A stretch of 64,000 nucleotides of DNA from Anaerocolumna xylanovorans DSM 12503 (GTDB lineage: Bacteria > Bacillota > Clostridia > Lachnospirales > Lachnospiraceae). Position numbers and translations under genes: made by a program. Below, piece by piece: positions 1 to 7,781 of the stretch; the stretch's first letter is position 1; each line of letters opens with the position of its first letter. The DNA is taken from assembly GCF_900143645.1 (NCBI RefSeq), contig NZ_FRFD01000003.1, positions 620,001 through 684,000 on the forward strand, given 5' to 3'. Under the pieces are notes generated by a model that worked only from the letters and a program-made list of their open reading frames with translations, ran no database searches and had not been told where the DNA came from.

Positions 1-16
1 TTCATAATGGAAAACG

Positions 17-74
17 AAAAAAGGCTGTCTGTTGTTTTGATATGATGATATCAAAGCAGCGGGCAGCCTTTTTG
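17..74. terminator. Large terminator hairpin upstream of the van cluster
   Basis: An A-rich left arm AAAAAGGCTGTCTG pairs with CGGGCAGCCTTTTT, with an inner TTTGATAT/ATATCAAA stem. The A- and T-tracts on both sides allow it to work in both directions. It separates the van genes from whatever lies to the left, so a vanRS pair, if present, is in a separate transcript. The rest of 75-141 shows no clear promoter. Confidence 0.75.
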
Positions 75-154
75 CTTTACAAAATTTTAACCGGACAGGT
101 TCTGATAGGTCCCCTAAGGCTGTCCTTCAAATAGAAACCACAGGAGGAATGAAA

Positions 155-1207
155 ATGAGTAAGAAAAATATCGCAGTAATATTCGGAGGATGCTCTACAG
201 AATATGAGGTATCCCTGCAATCGGCTTTTTCAATTTTAAAGGTTTTAGAAGGAATGGAGAATTACAACATTATCTGTCTTGGTATTACCAGGGAAGGAGC
301 CTGGTACCGGTATTTGGGTCCTTTGTCGGAGATTGAAAAGGGTACCTGGCAGGAAAATAAGGAATTACTGCATCCTGCTCTTATTTCGCCGGACAGAAGT
401 CTTAGGGGAATGATTGAGTTCACAAAGAAAGGCATGAAAACCATACGCCTTCATGGAGCTTTCCCCGTACTTCACGGTAAAAATGGGGAGGATGGCACGG
501 TGCAGGGACTTATTGAGCTGGCAGGTATTCCATTGATTGGCTGTGACACGGAAAGCTCGGCCCTTTGCATGGATAAGGACAGGGCTCACAGGCTGGTAAA
601 GGAAGCCGGAATTAAAGTGCCAAAAGCAGTTCTATTCACCAGAAGGGAAGAAGACGAGGCTGTACTTAAAAAGGTAAGCGGTTTGTCCTTTCCCCTGTTT
701 GTAAAACCGGTAAAAGCAGGCTCCTCCTTTGGTATTACAAAGGTATATCAAGAGGAAGAACTGCTTCCTGCCATTGAAGAAGCCTTCCGGCATGACGGTG
801 AGGTACTGGTTGAAGAGAATATTACAGGTTTTGAGGTAGGCTGTGCTGTAATGGGCAGGGACAACCTGATTATTGGTGAAGTGGATGAAATTGAGCTGAC
901 AGAAGGATTCTTTGATTATACAGAAAAATACACCTTAAAAAGTGCGGTTATCCATATGCCTGCCAGAATCGATCATGAAACGGGAAAAAGAATCAAGGCA
1001 AGTGCAGCGCTTATCTATAAAACCCTTGGCTGCAAGGGCTTTGCAAGGGTGGACATGTTCTTGACGGAAAAGAAAGAGATTGTATTTAATGAGGTGAATA
1101 CCATTCCGGGTTTTACTTCTCACAGCAGATATCCCGGTATGATGAAGGGTATCGGTCTTTCCTATGCAGATATCATAAGCAGGCTTATTGCAGAGGAGGT
1201 AGGGTGA
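155..1207 (+). CDS. vanG: VanG-type D-alanine--D-serine ligase
   Basis: ATP-grasp ligase that joins D-Ala to D-Ser, making peptidoglycan precursors that bind vancomycin poorly. The 350-residue protein starts with the family motif IAVIFGGCSTEYEVSLQSA, with the conserved Glu at about 16. It carries the FPVLHGKNGEDGT and KPVKAGSSFGITK ATP-grasp segments, an omega loop with EKYTLKS at about 257-263, and FNEVNTIPGFTSHSRYP near the end. The EKY-L loop and overall match resemble the D-Ser (VanG/C/E) ligases rather than D-Lac (VanA/B) types; this is by recall of family sequences. ATG at 155 is preferred over ATG 149 because AGGAGG at 142-147 is 7 nt upstream of it. It is followed by vanXY and a split vanT. 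Resistance is not proven, since many gut Clostridia carry silent vanG-like clusters. Confidence 0.9.
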   Translation: MSKKNIAVIFGGCSTEYEVSLQSAFSILKVLEGMENYNIICLGITREGAWYRYLGPLSEIEKGTWQENKELLHPALISPDRSLRGMIEFTKKGMKTIRLHGAFPVLHGKNGEDGTVQGLIELAGIPLIGCDTESSALCMDKDRAHRLVKEAGIKVPKAVLFTRREEDEAVLKKVSGLSFPLFVKPVKAGSSFGITKVYQEEELLPAIEEAFRHDGEVLVEENITGFEVGCAVMGRDNLIIGEVDEIELTEGFFDYTEKYTLKSAVIHMPARIDHETGKRIKASAALIYKTLGCKGFARVDMFLTEKKEIVFNEVNTIPGFTSHSRYPGMMKGIGLSYADIISRLIAEEVG

Positions 1208-1974
1208 TGGAGAAGGTAATGGAGAAGGTATTGGTGAACAGTGCGGATGTTTATAAAGGATATTTGATATTGGTCAACAAAGATTATCCTCTGAAGAAAG
1301 AAAGTGTAAGCAGGGAGAGGCTTTCGGGAATAGGTGAAGGTATCTGTCTGGAGAACCGGACAGCTTCCATGCTGATGCAGCTTCTTAACGAACTTAAGGC
1401 AAAGAAAAAAATCACTGCTGTAAGCGGGTACCGCAGTTTTAAAGAGCAGGAAAAGATTTATACCAATTCCCTGGATGAAAATGGCAGGGAGTTTACAGAG
1501 AAGTATGTAGCCCTGCCCGGTGCAAGCGAGCATCAGACCGGCTTGGCCATTGACCTTGGAGAGACAAAAAAGGAAATTAATTTTTTGTGTCCGGAATTTC
1601 CTTATAAGGGAATTTGTCAGGAGTTCAGAGAAAAAGCAGCCTCCTATGGATTTATACAAAGATACGAAAAGGAAAAAGAAGGTATAACCGGGATAGGACA
1701 TGAGCCCTGGCACTTCCGTTATGTGGGATATCCCCATTCCAAAATAATGAGAGAAGGTAATCTGACGCTGGAAGAATATACAGAAGAAATAGAGAACCAT
1801 CCATACGGAGAAAATCCTCTGGTATTTGGCGAAGGAAAGCAAAAGGTTGAAATCAGTTATCTTGAGATGGGGGAAGGGGAAGAGAGGGCATTAAGCTTTT
1901 TGGCAGACGCCATTTATCAGGTATCGGGAAATAACAAAAAGGGTGTCATTATAACGAAATGGCAGGGACGGTAA
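1207..1974 (+). CDS. vanXY: VanXY-type D,D-dipeptidase/D,D-carboxypeptidase
   Basis: Zinc peptidase that hydrolyses D-Ala-D-Ala dipeptides and trims pentapeptides, removing susceptible precursors in D-Ser-type resistance. The 255-residue protein has the VanY/VanX-family motifs SGYRS (73-77, with Arg76), SEHQTGLAIDLG (Zn ligands His109 and Asp116) and HEPWHFRYVGYPHS (catalytic Glu166, Zn ligand His169). The C-terminal extension of about 80 residues matches the length of VanXYG proteins. It starts at ATG 1207, overlapping the ligase stop as TGATG with GAGGAGG 7 nt upstream, so the two genes are translationally coupled. There is no signal peptide, consistent with cytoplasmic VanXY. Confidence 0.88.
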   Translation: MEKVMEKVLVNSADVYKGYLILVNKDYPLKKESVSRERLSGIGEGICLENRTASMLMQLLNELKAKKKITAVSGYRSFKEQEKIYTNSLDENGREFTEKYVALPGASEHQTGLAIDLGETKKEINFLCPEFPYKGICQEFREKAASYGFIQRYEKEKEGITGIGHEPWHFRYVGYPHSKIMREGNLTLEEYTEEIENHPYGENPLVFGEGKQKVEISYLEMGEGEERALSFLADAIYQVSGNNKKGVIITKWQGR

Positions 1975-1978
1975 AAAG

Positions 1979-3007
1979 TTGAAAGAAAATACAAATATGA
2001 AAGAGACAAATAAATATCCTGACATTGATATCTTTAGACTTCTGGCGGCGTTTTTGGTGATTGCCATACATACTTCACCCCTGGCCTCCTATAGCCTTTA
2101 CGGGGATTTTTTACTGACAAGGATAGCAGGAAGGATTGCGGTGCCGTTTTTCTTTATGGTTTCAGGCTTCTTCCTATATAGCGGACAGGAAAAAAATCCG
2201 GATAGACTTATCTCCTTTGTGAAAAAAACGGCTGTTTTATATGGAATCTCAATTCTTTTGTATCTTCCGGTTAACTGGTATACGGGATACTTTACGGATA
2301 AGCATCTTATCTTTAAGGTACTGAAAGATATTTTCATTGACGGCACCATGTATCATTTGTGGTATCTGCCGGCGGCAATCACCGGAAGCATCATAAGCTT
2401 TGCATGCCTTAAATTCTTTGGTATGAGAAAGGCCTTTATACTAACATCATTACTTTACCTGATCGGATTGATGGGAGACAGCTATTATGGCATAATATCA
2501 GGCTTGCCTGTTATAGGCAGCTTTTATAAAGGGCTATTTCAGATAATGGATTATACAAGAAACGGATTTTTCTTTGCCCCGTTATTCTTCCTCCTTGGCA
2601 CGGCTTTTAAGAAGTATAAGAACTTGGCAGTTAAGGGTGGTAAATGGATGTTCCTGGGTTCCCTTTTGATGATGGCCGTGGAGGGAACTTTGCTTAGAAG
2701 GGCTGGCGTTATGCGTCATGACAGTATGTATCTAATCCTGCCGGCAGTCATGTTTTTCTTGTTTTTGGCACTGCTTAAAAGAAGGGGAAAGGAATACAGG
2801 AGCTTTCGGGAAATTTCCATGGCAGTTTATATCATTCATCCCTTGGTGATTATCGGGATCAGAGGTGTTTCTAAAGTTCTTGGAATACAGAAATTCACTG
2901 TAAATAACAGCATTATTCATTTTCTATTGGTAGCGGCAGGTTCCTTTTTGTTTGGAGGAATCTATTATCTTAGTGTGAAATATAAGACATTTCACACCCT
3001 GATTTGA
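1979..3007 (+). CDS. vanTm: VanT membrane half (acyltransferase-3-like), separated from its racemase domain
   Basis: Integral membrane protein with about ten hydrophobic segments. It begins with YPDIDIFRLLAAFLVIAIHTS and contains PFFFMVSGFF, the pattern of the acyltransferase-3-like N-terminal half of VanT serine racemases, thought to take up or handle L-Ser. In classic VanT this half is fused to the alanine-racemase fold; here it ends after about 342 residues. The last ten residues (about VKYKTFHTLI) and the TGA stop are encoded by a type C repeat element (2971-3052). The start may be TTG 1979 (4 nt after the vanXY stop, behind a GGGACGG) or ATG 1997 with a weak site. Fully fused VanT would be about 735 residues, close to known VanT lengths. 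Confidence 0.82.
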   Translation: MKENTNMKETNKYPDIDIFRLLAAFLVIAIHTSPLASYSLYGDFLLTRIAGRIAVPFFFMVSGFFLYSGQEKNPDRLISFVKKTAVLYGISILLYLPVNWYTGYFTDKHLIFKVLKDIFIDGTMYHLWYLPAAITGSIISFACLKFFGMRKAFILTSLLYLIGLMGDSYYGIISGLPVIGSFYKGLFQIMDYTRNGFFFAPLFFLLGTAFKKYKNLAVKGGKWMFLGSLLMMAVEGTLLRRAGVMRHDSMYLILPAVMFFLFLALLKRRGKEYRSFREISMAVYIIHPLVIIGIRGVSKVLGIQKFTVNNSIIHFLLVAAGSFLFGGIYYLSVKYKTFHTLI

Positions 3008-3052
3008 AGCAGTAAATCATCTGTAAGCAGACGATTTATGCCATGGGAGCTA
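2971..3052 (+). repeat. Type C interspersed hairpin element (copy C1) at the vanT break
   Basis: Perfect first hairpin GTGTGAAAT/ATTTCACAC with 7-nt loop ATAAGAC, spacer CCTGATTTGAAGCAG, second hairpin AAATCATCTG/CAGACGATTT with loop TAAG, then ATGCCATGGGAGCTA. A second copy with the same spacer, second hairpin and tail lies at 27268-27330, and the type D pair at 28263-28415 has the same layout. It overlaps the 3' end of the vanT membrane gene and fills the gap before the racemase gene. Confidence 0.85.
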
Positions 3053-3088
3053 TTGTCAATAAATATAAGAAGGAAAGGAAGCAGGCAT

Positions 3089-4270
3089 ATGTTGCAGGCG
3101 ATTGAAAAAGAAAAAGTATTAGAAAAAGAAACCATTGAAAATAAAAATTTCATTAAAAATAAAAGCAGGGCATGGATAAGCATTAACAAAGATAACCTGC
3201 TTCATAACGTGGAAGAGATTCATACTATTATGCCGGATACCTGTAAGCTGATGGCGGTTGTCAAGGCAAATGCCTATGGACATGGCAGTATTATGATAGC
3301 TTCGTTGTTAAACAAGACAGGCATCAGGAATTTTGCAGTAGCAACGATGCAGGAAGGAATTGAATTACGCCTGAATGGTATCAAGGGAGATATTCTGGTA
3401 TTAGGTTACACAGAGCCTTCTCTTGCAGAGGAGCTTTCACAGTACGGGCTTACCCAGACAATAGTTGATTATCATTATGGCAGGGAGCTTAACAGTAAGG
3501 GGATTCCTTTAAAAGTCCAGATAAAGATTGATACCGGAATGCACAGGCTGGGCTTTCTGGCAGAGGAAACAGAGGAAATTATAAGCATATTTAAAGCTAA
3601 GAATCTAAAGGTAACAGGGATATTTACGCACTTAAGCACAGCAGACAGCTTAAGGGAAGCAGATATTACATTCACAAAAGGACAGATTGACAGATTTTAC
3701 ACCCTGTTAGCGCAGCTTAAGTTAAGGAAAATACAGGTGCCGGTTCATATTCAAAGCACCTATGGGCTTCTTAATTATAACGGACTAAATTGTGATTATG
3801 CAAGAATAGGCATTGGTATGTATGGTTCCTTAAGCTCCGCACAGGATAAAACCATTATACAGCCGGATATAAGACCGGTGCTGTCCCTGCATTCCCGCGT
3901 AGCCCTTATAAGGAATATAACGGACGGAGAAAGCGTAGGTTATGGAAGAGCTTATTGTTGTGATGGAAATAGAACCATAGCAGTTATTGCAATTGGATAT
4001 GGGGACGGATATCCAAGGAGCCTGTCGGACGGAAAGGCTGAGGTTATTATAAAAGGGGTGAAAGTACCGATTGTCGGACGTATCTGCATGGATCAGCTTA
4101 TCGTTGACATCACAGGAGCAGAAGGCATTCACAGCGGAGACATTGCAACGCTTATCGGAAAAGAAGAGAAGGAATCAATTACTGCAGGGGAGGTGTCAGA
4201 TAAAGCCGGAACCATAGCCAATGAACTTCTTTGCAGGCTTGGGAACCGGCTTCCAAGAATTTATGTGTAG
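3089..4270 (+). CDS. vanTr: VanT racemase half (PLP-dependent serine/alanine racemase)
   Basis: Fold-type III PLP racemase supplying D-Ser (or D-Ala). The 393-residue protein has the PLP lysine in VVKANAYGHG (Lys59), the substrate-contacting IKIDTGMHRLG segment, the SVGYGRAY motif with the catalytic Tyr, and VGRICMDQLIVDIT. The CMDQ form is typical of VanT rather than housekeeping Alr, by recall. ATG 3089 is chosen because AAGGAAAGGAAG lies about 5-10 nt upstream. An in-frame ATG at 3038 lies inside the repeat and has no site. The first 27 residues are highly charged (EKEKVLEKE...), like an exposed former interdomain linker. As the last van gene, it stands 81 nt after its membrane partner. 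Confidence 0.87.
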   Translation: MLQAIEKEKVLEKETIENKNFIKNKSRAWISINKDNLLHNVEEIHTIMPDTCKLMAVVKANAYGHGSIMIASLLNKTGIRNFAVATMQEGIELRLNGIKGDILVLGYTEPSLAEELSQYGLTQTIVDYHYGRELNSKGIPLKVQIKIDTGMHRLGFLAEETEEIISIFKAKNLKVTGIFTHLSTADSLREADITFTKGQIDRFYTLLAQLKLRKIQVPVHIQSTYGLLNYNGLNCDYARIGIGMYGSLSSAQDKTIIQPDIRPVLSLHSRVALIRNITDGESVGYGRAYCCDGNRTIAVIAIGYGDGYPRSLSDGKAEVIIKGVKVPIVGRICMDQLIVDITGAEGIHSGDIATLIGKEEKESITAGEVSDKAGTIANELLCRLGNRLPRIYV

Positions 4271-4273
4271 TGC

Positions 4274-4786
4274 TTACTTTGTTTCCTCCGCAGTGCTTGT
4301 TTCCTTTTCGGAGAAAATATAATATCTTGCAAGGAGCGTATAGGCAAAGGCCAGGGCAATTGTCTGTATAATATCCTGGGGCTTTCTCCTGGTAGGCTGC
4401 TCCTTTTCATCAAAAGCCATGGCCAGTGCAGCTTCCAGTTCATCGCAGAATAAATCGTAGGATTCCTCATTGGTCTGGTTATTCTGCATGAAGGATATGC
4501 CGTTGCCGATATCCGTAAGGCTTAGCACCGGTTTTAATAAAAATAGGACATAAAGATAGGCAAGATGTTCTCTATGGTATTTTTTATTCTTTGAGGGTAC
4601 TATGATTTTTTGTTTCACATAATTATTAATCATAGTAGAGGTTACAGACTTTGCAGGCAGGTCTTCATAAAACAGGGAAACACTTTCCTCTATGAGGCTG
4701 ATAACCTGGTCCATATATAGCTCAATACCCGGCCATTCCTTCCATCTTGGACAATGGTAGTTTCTTATATCTTCCCGTGTAAACAT
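4274..4786 (-). CDS. DUF1836 protein with MerR-like HTH
   Basis: 170-residue cytoplasmic protein of the DUF1836 family. Residues about 40-90 (TSTMINNYVKQKIIVP, then KKYHREHLAYL and LTDIGNGI) follow the MerR pattern of a recognition helix, wing and SL-x-I turn, so DNA binding is inferred. ATG 4786 is chosen because AGGAG precedes it on this strand; the longer reading frame has no site. It is divergent from the aldehyde dehydrogenase, and the shared region holds a perfect inverted repeat (4863-4885). It could regulate that gene or itself. Its 3' end lies 3 nt from the convergent racemase gene stop. Confidence 0.7.
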   Translation of the reverse strand: MFTREDIRNYHCPRWKEWPGIELYMDQVISLIEESVSLFYEDLPAKSVTSTMINNYVKQKIIVPSKNKKYHREHLAYLYVLFLLKPVLSLTDIGNGISFMQNNQTNEESYDLFCDELEAALAMAFDEKEQPTRRKPQDIIQTIALAFAYTLLARYYIFSEKETSTAEETK

Positions 4787-4862
4787 AATTTGCGCTCCTA
4801 TATATTGTAAAAGAATAAACAATGTAGTAATATATGAGATATTATATAGTATTAAAAACTAT

Positions 4863-4885
4863 AAGTCAATGCAAAGGATTGACTT
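4863..4885. promoter_or_regulatory. Candidate operator overlapping the ALDH -35
   Basis: Perfect inverted repeat AAGTCAAT-7nt-ATTGACTT; its right arm includes the -35 box TTGACT of the promoter at 4879-4906. Confidence 0.5.
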
Positions 4886-4906
4886 GCAGCTTTAAAAGGT
4901 TATAAT
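4879..4906 (+). promoter_or_regulatory. Promoter of the aldehyde dehydrogenase gene
   Basis: TTGACT (4879-4884), 16-nt spacer, TATAAT (4901-4906), about 40 nt before the start codon. Confidence 0.6.
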
Positions 4907-4947
4907 TTATCTTACATATGGTAATAGTGGTGATAGATAAGGAGGGC

Positions 4948-6318
4948 ATGATGGAAGAAATGAAAGCACTGTTAAAAGCCCAGAGATATTTTTATGAAAA
5001 GGGCAAAACGAGGGATATAGATTTTCGTATAAGGCAATTATTACGCCTTAAGAGCAGTATTATAAAAAATGAAGAAGAGATTCTTAAGGCGTTAAAGAAG
5101 GATTTGAATAAGGCGCCCTTTGAATCCTATGCGACTGAAATCGGTATGGTTGCGGAAGAAATAAGGTATCTGATAAAGAATGTCGAAAGATTGGCACAGC
5201 CTGAAAAGGTTAAAATGCCAATTACTCAATTCCCTGCTTCCGGCAGTATTTATAAAGAGCCTTATGGGATTGTGCTGGTAATGGCCCCCTGGAATTATCC
5301 GGTCCAGCTTTCACTTGCACCCCTTGCCGGAGCCGTAGCTGCCGGTAATTGTGTCATTCTAAAGCCTTCAGAGTATGCCCCGAACTCCTCGGCCGTTATG
5401 AGAAAGATAATAAAGGAAACTTTTCCTGAAAAATATATTGCTGTAGTGGAAGGCGGAATGGAAGTGAATAAAGAGCTGCTTCAAAATAAATTCGACTACA
5501 TTTTCTTTACGGGAAGTGTTTCCGTGGGGAAGATAATTATGGAAGAAGCCGCGAAGCATCTGACACCGGTAACCCTGGAGTTAGGAGGAAAAAGTCCCTG
5601 CATAGTGGATGAAACAGCAGATATTTCTCTGTCTGCCAAAAGGATTGCCTGGGGAAAGTACCTGAATGCCGGACAGACTTGTGTGGCTCCTGACTATGTT
5701 CTGGTGCAAAAGGATGTGAAGGAAGCTTTCATAAAGGAATTAAGCAGATATGTCAGAAAGTTCTACGGAAAAGACCCGCTTAATAATGAAGAATATCCCA
5801 GAATCGTTAACGAAAGACATTTTGACCGCTTGCTGTCCCTTATGAAGGAAGAAAATATAAGCTTAGGCGGAAAGTACAGCAGGCAGCTGCTAAAAATTGA
5901 ACCTACTGTTCTTGAGCTTAACAGTTCGGATACCCCGGTTATGAAAGAGGAAATCTTTGGCCCCCTTCTTCCGGTTCTTACCTATGAGAACTTAGAGGAG
6001 GCGGCCAGGTTTATTAATAACAGGCCTAAACCTCTTGCCCTTTATCTCTTTACCACCTCGAAAGATAATGAAGGCTTTATTATGAAGAATATCTCTTTTG
6101 GCGGGGGCTGTGTGAATGATACCATTGTGCATCTGGCAACGACCTCCATGGGATTTGGAGGTGTTGGTGAGAGCGGCATGGGAAGTTATCACGGAAAGGA
6201 AAGCTTTACAACCTTCAGCCATAGTAAAAGTGTTTTAAGGAAGAGCAATTTATTGGATATTCCTTTAAGATATCCGCCTTATAAAAAGAAAATAAACCTG
6301 TTAAGAAAGATTTTATAA
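4948..6318 (+). CDS. Aldehyde dehydrogenase, class-3-like (YwdH/AldH family)
   Basis: NAD(P)-dependent oxidation of aldehydes to acids, probably fatty or aromatic aldehydes by family analogy. The 456-residue protein has the NAD-binding stretch VLVMAPWNYPVQLSLAPL, LKPSEYAPNSSAV, the FTGSVSVGK motif, the general base Glu in TLELGGKSP, and the catalytic Cys in NAGQTCVAPDYVLV. The short class-3 length and a basic C-terminus (PPYKKKINLLRKIL) resemble membrane-tethered class-3 enzymes. The start is ATG 4948 or the adjacent ATG 4951, just behind AAGGAGGG. It is transcribed alone from its own promoter, divergent from the DUF1836 gene. Confidence 0.88.
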   Translation: MMEEMKALLKAQRYFYEKGKTRDIDFRIRQLLRLKSSIIKNEEEILKALKKDLNKAPFESYATEIGMVAEEIRYLIKNVERLAQPEKVKMPITQFPASGSIYKEPYGIVLVMAPWNYPVQLSLAPLAGAVAAGNCVILKPSEYAPNSSAVMRKIIKETFPEKYIAVVEGGMEVNKELLQNKFDYIFFTGSVSVGKIIMEEAAKHLTPVTLELGGKSPCIVDETADISLSAKRIAWGKYLNAGQTCVAPDYVLVQKDVKEAFIKELSRYVRKFYGKDPLNNEEYPRIVNERHFDRLLSLMKEENISLGGKYSRQLLKIEPTVLELNSSDTPVMKEEIFGPLLPVLTYENLEEAARFINNRPKPLALYLFTTSKDNEGFIMKNISFGGGCVNDTIVHLATTSMGFGGVGESGMGSYHGKESFTTFSHSKSVLRKSNLLDIPLRYPPYKKKINLLRKIL

Positions 6319-6413
6319 AGTCAAGTGATTAAAAAAGTTGTAAAATGGCTTGCCAGATGATAAAATAAAAAAATGAAAACAAAAGCAAAAATAAAAAACT
6401 GGTGGTAAAAGAA

Positions 6414-7037
6414 ATGGTGACTGACCCTTATAAAGCACTTGGAGTGTCTCCCAGTGCATCTAATGATGAAATAAAAAGAGCATACCGTGAACTTAGCAGA
6501 AAATATCATCCGGACTCCAATGTGGATAATCCATTGGCTGACCTTGCTGCCGAGAAGTTCAAGGAAGTGCAGGAAGCCTATGATCAGATTATGAAGGAAA
6601 GAGAAGGCGGCTATTCAGGCGGTGGTAATGCTTCTTACGGAAAACCTGATAGTGCTTATGGTGATTCCCCGCAGTTAAATAAGGTATACGATTACCTGAC
6701 AGCAGGACGTTACAGGGAAGCTTTAAATGAGCTGGACAGAATTTATCCAAGAACAGCCGGATGGTTTTATTACAGTGCTGTTGCAAACAACAGGACAGGG
6801 AATAACTATGTAGCCTTAAATCATGCAAGAGAAGCTGTTAATATGGAACCCAATAATGTAGAATACAGGAATCTGCTAAACCAGATGGAGTGGCAGGGAA
6901 GGCGCTATAATACTACCAGAAATCAGACCTATGGCGGTTACGGAGGCGGCTGCGGAAGCGGTAACTTCTGCTGTGATTTATGTGTGGCTGATAGCCTGTG
7001 CGAATGTATGGGAGGAGATTTGTGTCAATGCTTCTAG
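6414..7037 (+). CDS. J-domain protein with TPR-like middle and Cys-rich tail
   Basis: 207-residue protein. Residues 1-65 form a J-domain (DPYKALGVSPSASNDEI, then the HPD motif in KYHPDSN), which stimulates Hsp70 (DnaK) ATPase. A Gly-rich linker is followed by a TPR-like alpha-helical stretch (LTAGRYREALNELDRI...NHAREAVNMEPNNVEYRNLL). The last 30 residues contain eight Cys (NFCCDLC, LCECMGG, LCQCF) and could bind metal or be disulfide- or lipid-modified. There are no DnaJ zinc-finger or client domains, so it is not DnaJ. The start is ATG 6414, 8 nt after GGTGG. It overlaps the next membrane-protein gene by 10 nt, suggesting the two act together. Confidence 0.75.
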   Translation: MVTDPYKALGVSPSASNDEIKRAYRELSRKYHPDSNVDNPLADLAAEKFKEVQEAYDQIMKEREGGYSGGGNASYGKPDSAYGDSPQLNKVYDYLTAGRYREALNELDRIYPRTAGWFYYSAVANNRTGNNYVALNHAREAVNMEPNNVEYRNLLNQMEWQGRRYNTTRNQTYGGYGGGCGSGNFCCDLCVADSLCECMGGDLCQCF

Positions 7038-7567
7038 GAACGAGAAAGCTGGCATTTTTAAGTCTGTTGATGGCTTTAGCGGTAGTGCTTATTATATTAA
7101 GCGGTGTACTTGAATTTAATACACTGTTTTTACTGGCACTTGCCTCCTTCGGTGTTGGAATTGCTTACCGGGAGGGCGGTTTTGCCATAGGATTCGGATT
7201 TTTTGCAGGAAGCATCATTCTTTCGGTATTGCTTGCACCAAATAAGCTTTATTGTATTACCTACGGGGCTATGGCTTTTTATCTTCTGGTCTCGGAGCTG
7301 ATATATGATAAGCTTTTTCAGATGAAGAGTATGGCTGTTAAAAGTAAACTTCTTTGGATTCTTAAATATATAGCTTTCAATCTGATATATGTACCGCTGC
7401 TTATTTTTGCCCCAAAGCTTATCTATGCGGGAAAGCTGGATACGAGACTGTTCCTGGTGATGCTTGCCGCAGGGCAGGTTATATTGTTTCTCTATGACAA
7501 AGGGTACCGGTACTTCCAGGGAAATATGTGGGAGAAGGTACGGAGAAAGCTAAAACTGAATGAATAA
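7028..7567 (+). CDS. Small multi-pass membrane protein coupled to the J-domain gene
   Basis: 179 residues, about five transmembrane helices (LAFLSLLMALAVVLIILSG, FLLALASFGVGIAY and others) with a basic C-terminus (VRRKLKLNE). The family is not recognised. ATG 7028 is chosen because GGAGGAG lies 10-12 nt upstream; longer in-frame starts lie inside the J-domain gene. The 10-nt overlap with that gene points to translational coupling and perhaps a membrane-recruited J-protein/Hsp70 function. That role is inference. Confidence 0.65.
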   Translation: MLLGTRKLAFLSLLMALAVVLIILSGVLEFNTLFLLALASFGVGIAYREGGFAIGFGFFAGSIILSVLLAPNKLYCITYGAMAFYLLVSELIYDKLFQMKSMAVKSKLLWILKYIAFNLIYVPLLIFAPKLIYAGKLDTRLFLVMLAAGQVILFLYDKGYRYFQGNMWEKVRRKLKLNE

Positions 7568-7571
7568 ATAT

Positions 7572-7631
7572 AAGATGTTGCATGATTAACAGAGATAGAA
7601 AGCAGGTCATGCAGCATCTTTTTGTTTTTTT
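7572..7631 (+). terminator. Intrinsic terminator after the J-domain operon
   Basis: AAGATGTTGCATGA pairs with TCATGCAGCATCTT (one mismatch), followed by TTTTTGTTTTTTT. Confidence 0.8.
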
Positions 7632-7645
7632 GGATTAGAAAGTTC

Positions 7646-7674
7646 TTGACAGAGGTGCCGGGAATGATTAATAT
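7646..7674 (+). promoter_or_regulatory. Promoter of the CPA1 antiporter gene
   Basis: TTGACA (7646-7651), 17-nt spacer, TAATAT (7669-7674). The roughly 100-nt leader to 7781 shows no riboswitch I can recognise. Confidence 0.65.
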
Positions 7675-7781
7675 AAATAAATAGAAAGGTACCTTGTTAT
7701 ATTTGGTAATTAATCATAAAACGGGCAGCTTATAAGAAAGCCTGAAAAAGACAATAATAGAGAATAAGAAAGGATGATTAT

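Noticed and set aside
3038..3088. Start of the VanT racemase half at ATG 3038
   Set aside because: That ATG is part of the repeat tail and has no RBS; ATG 3089 has a strong one.
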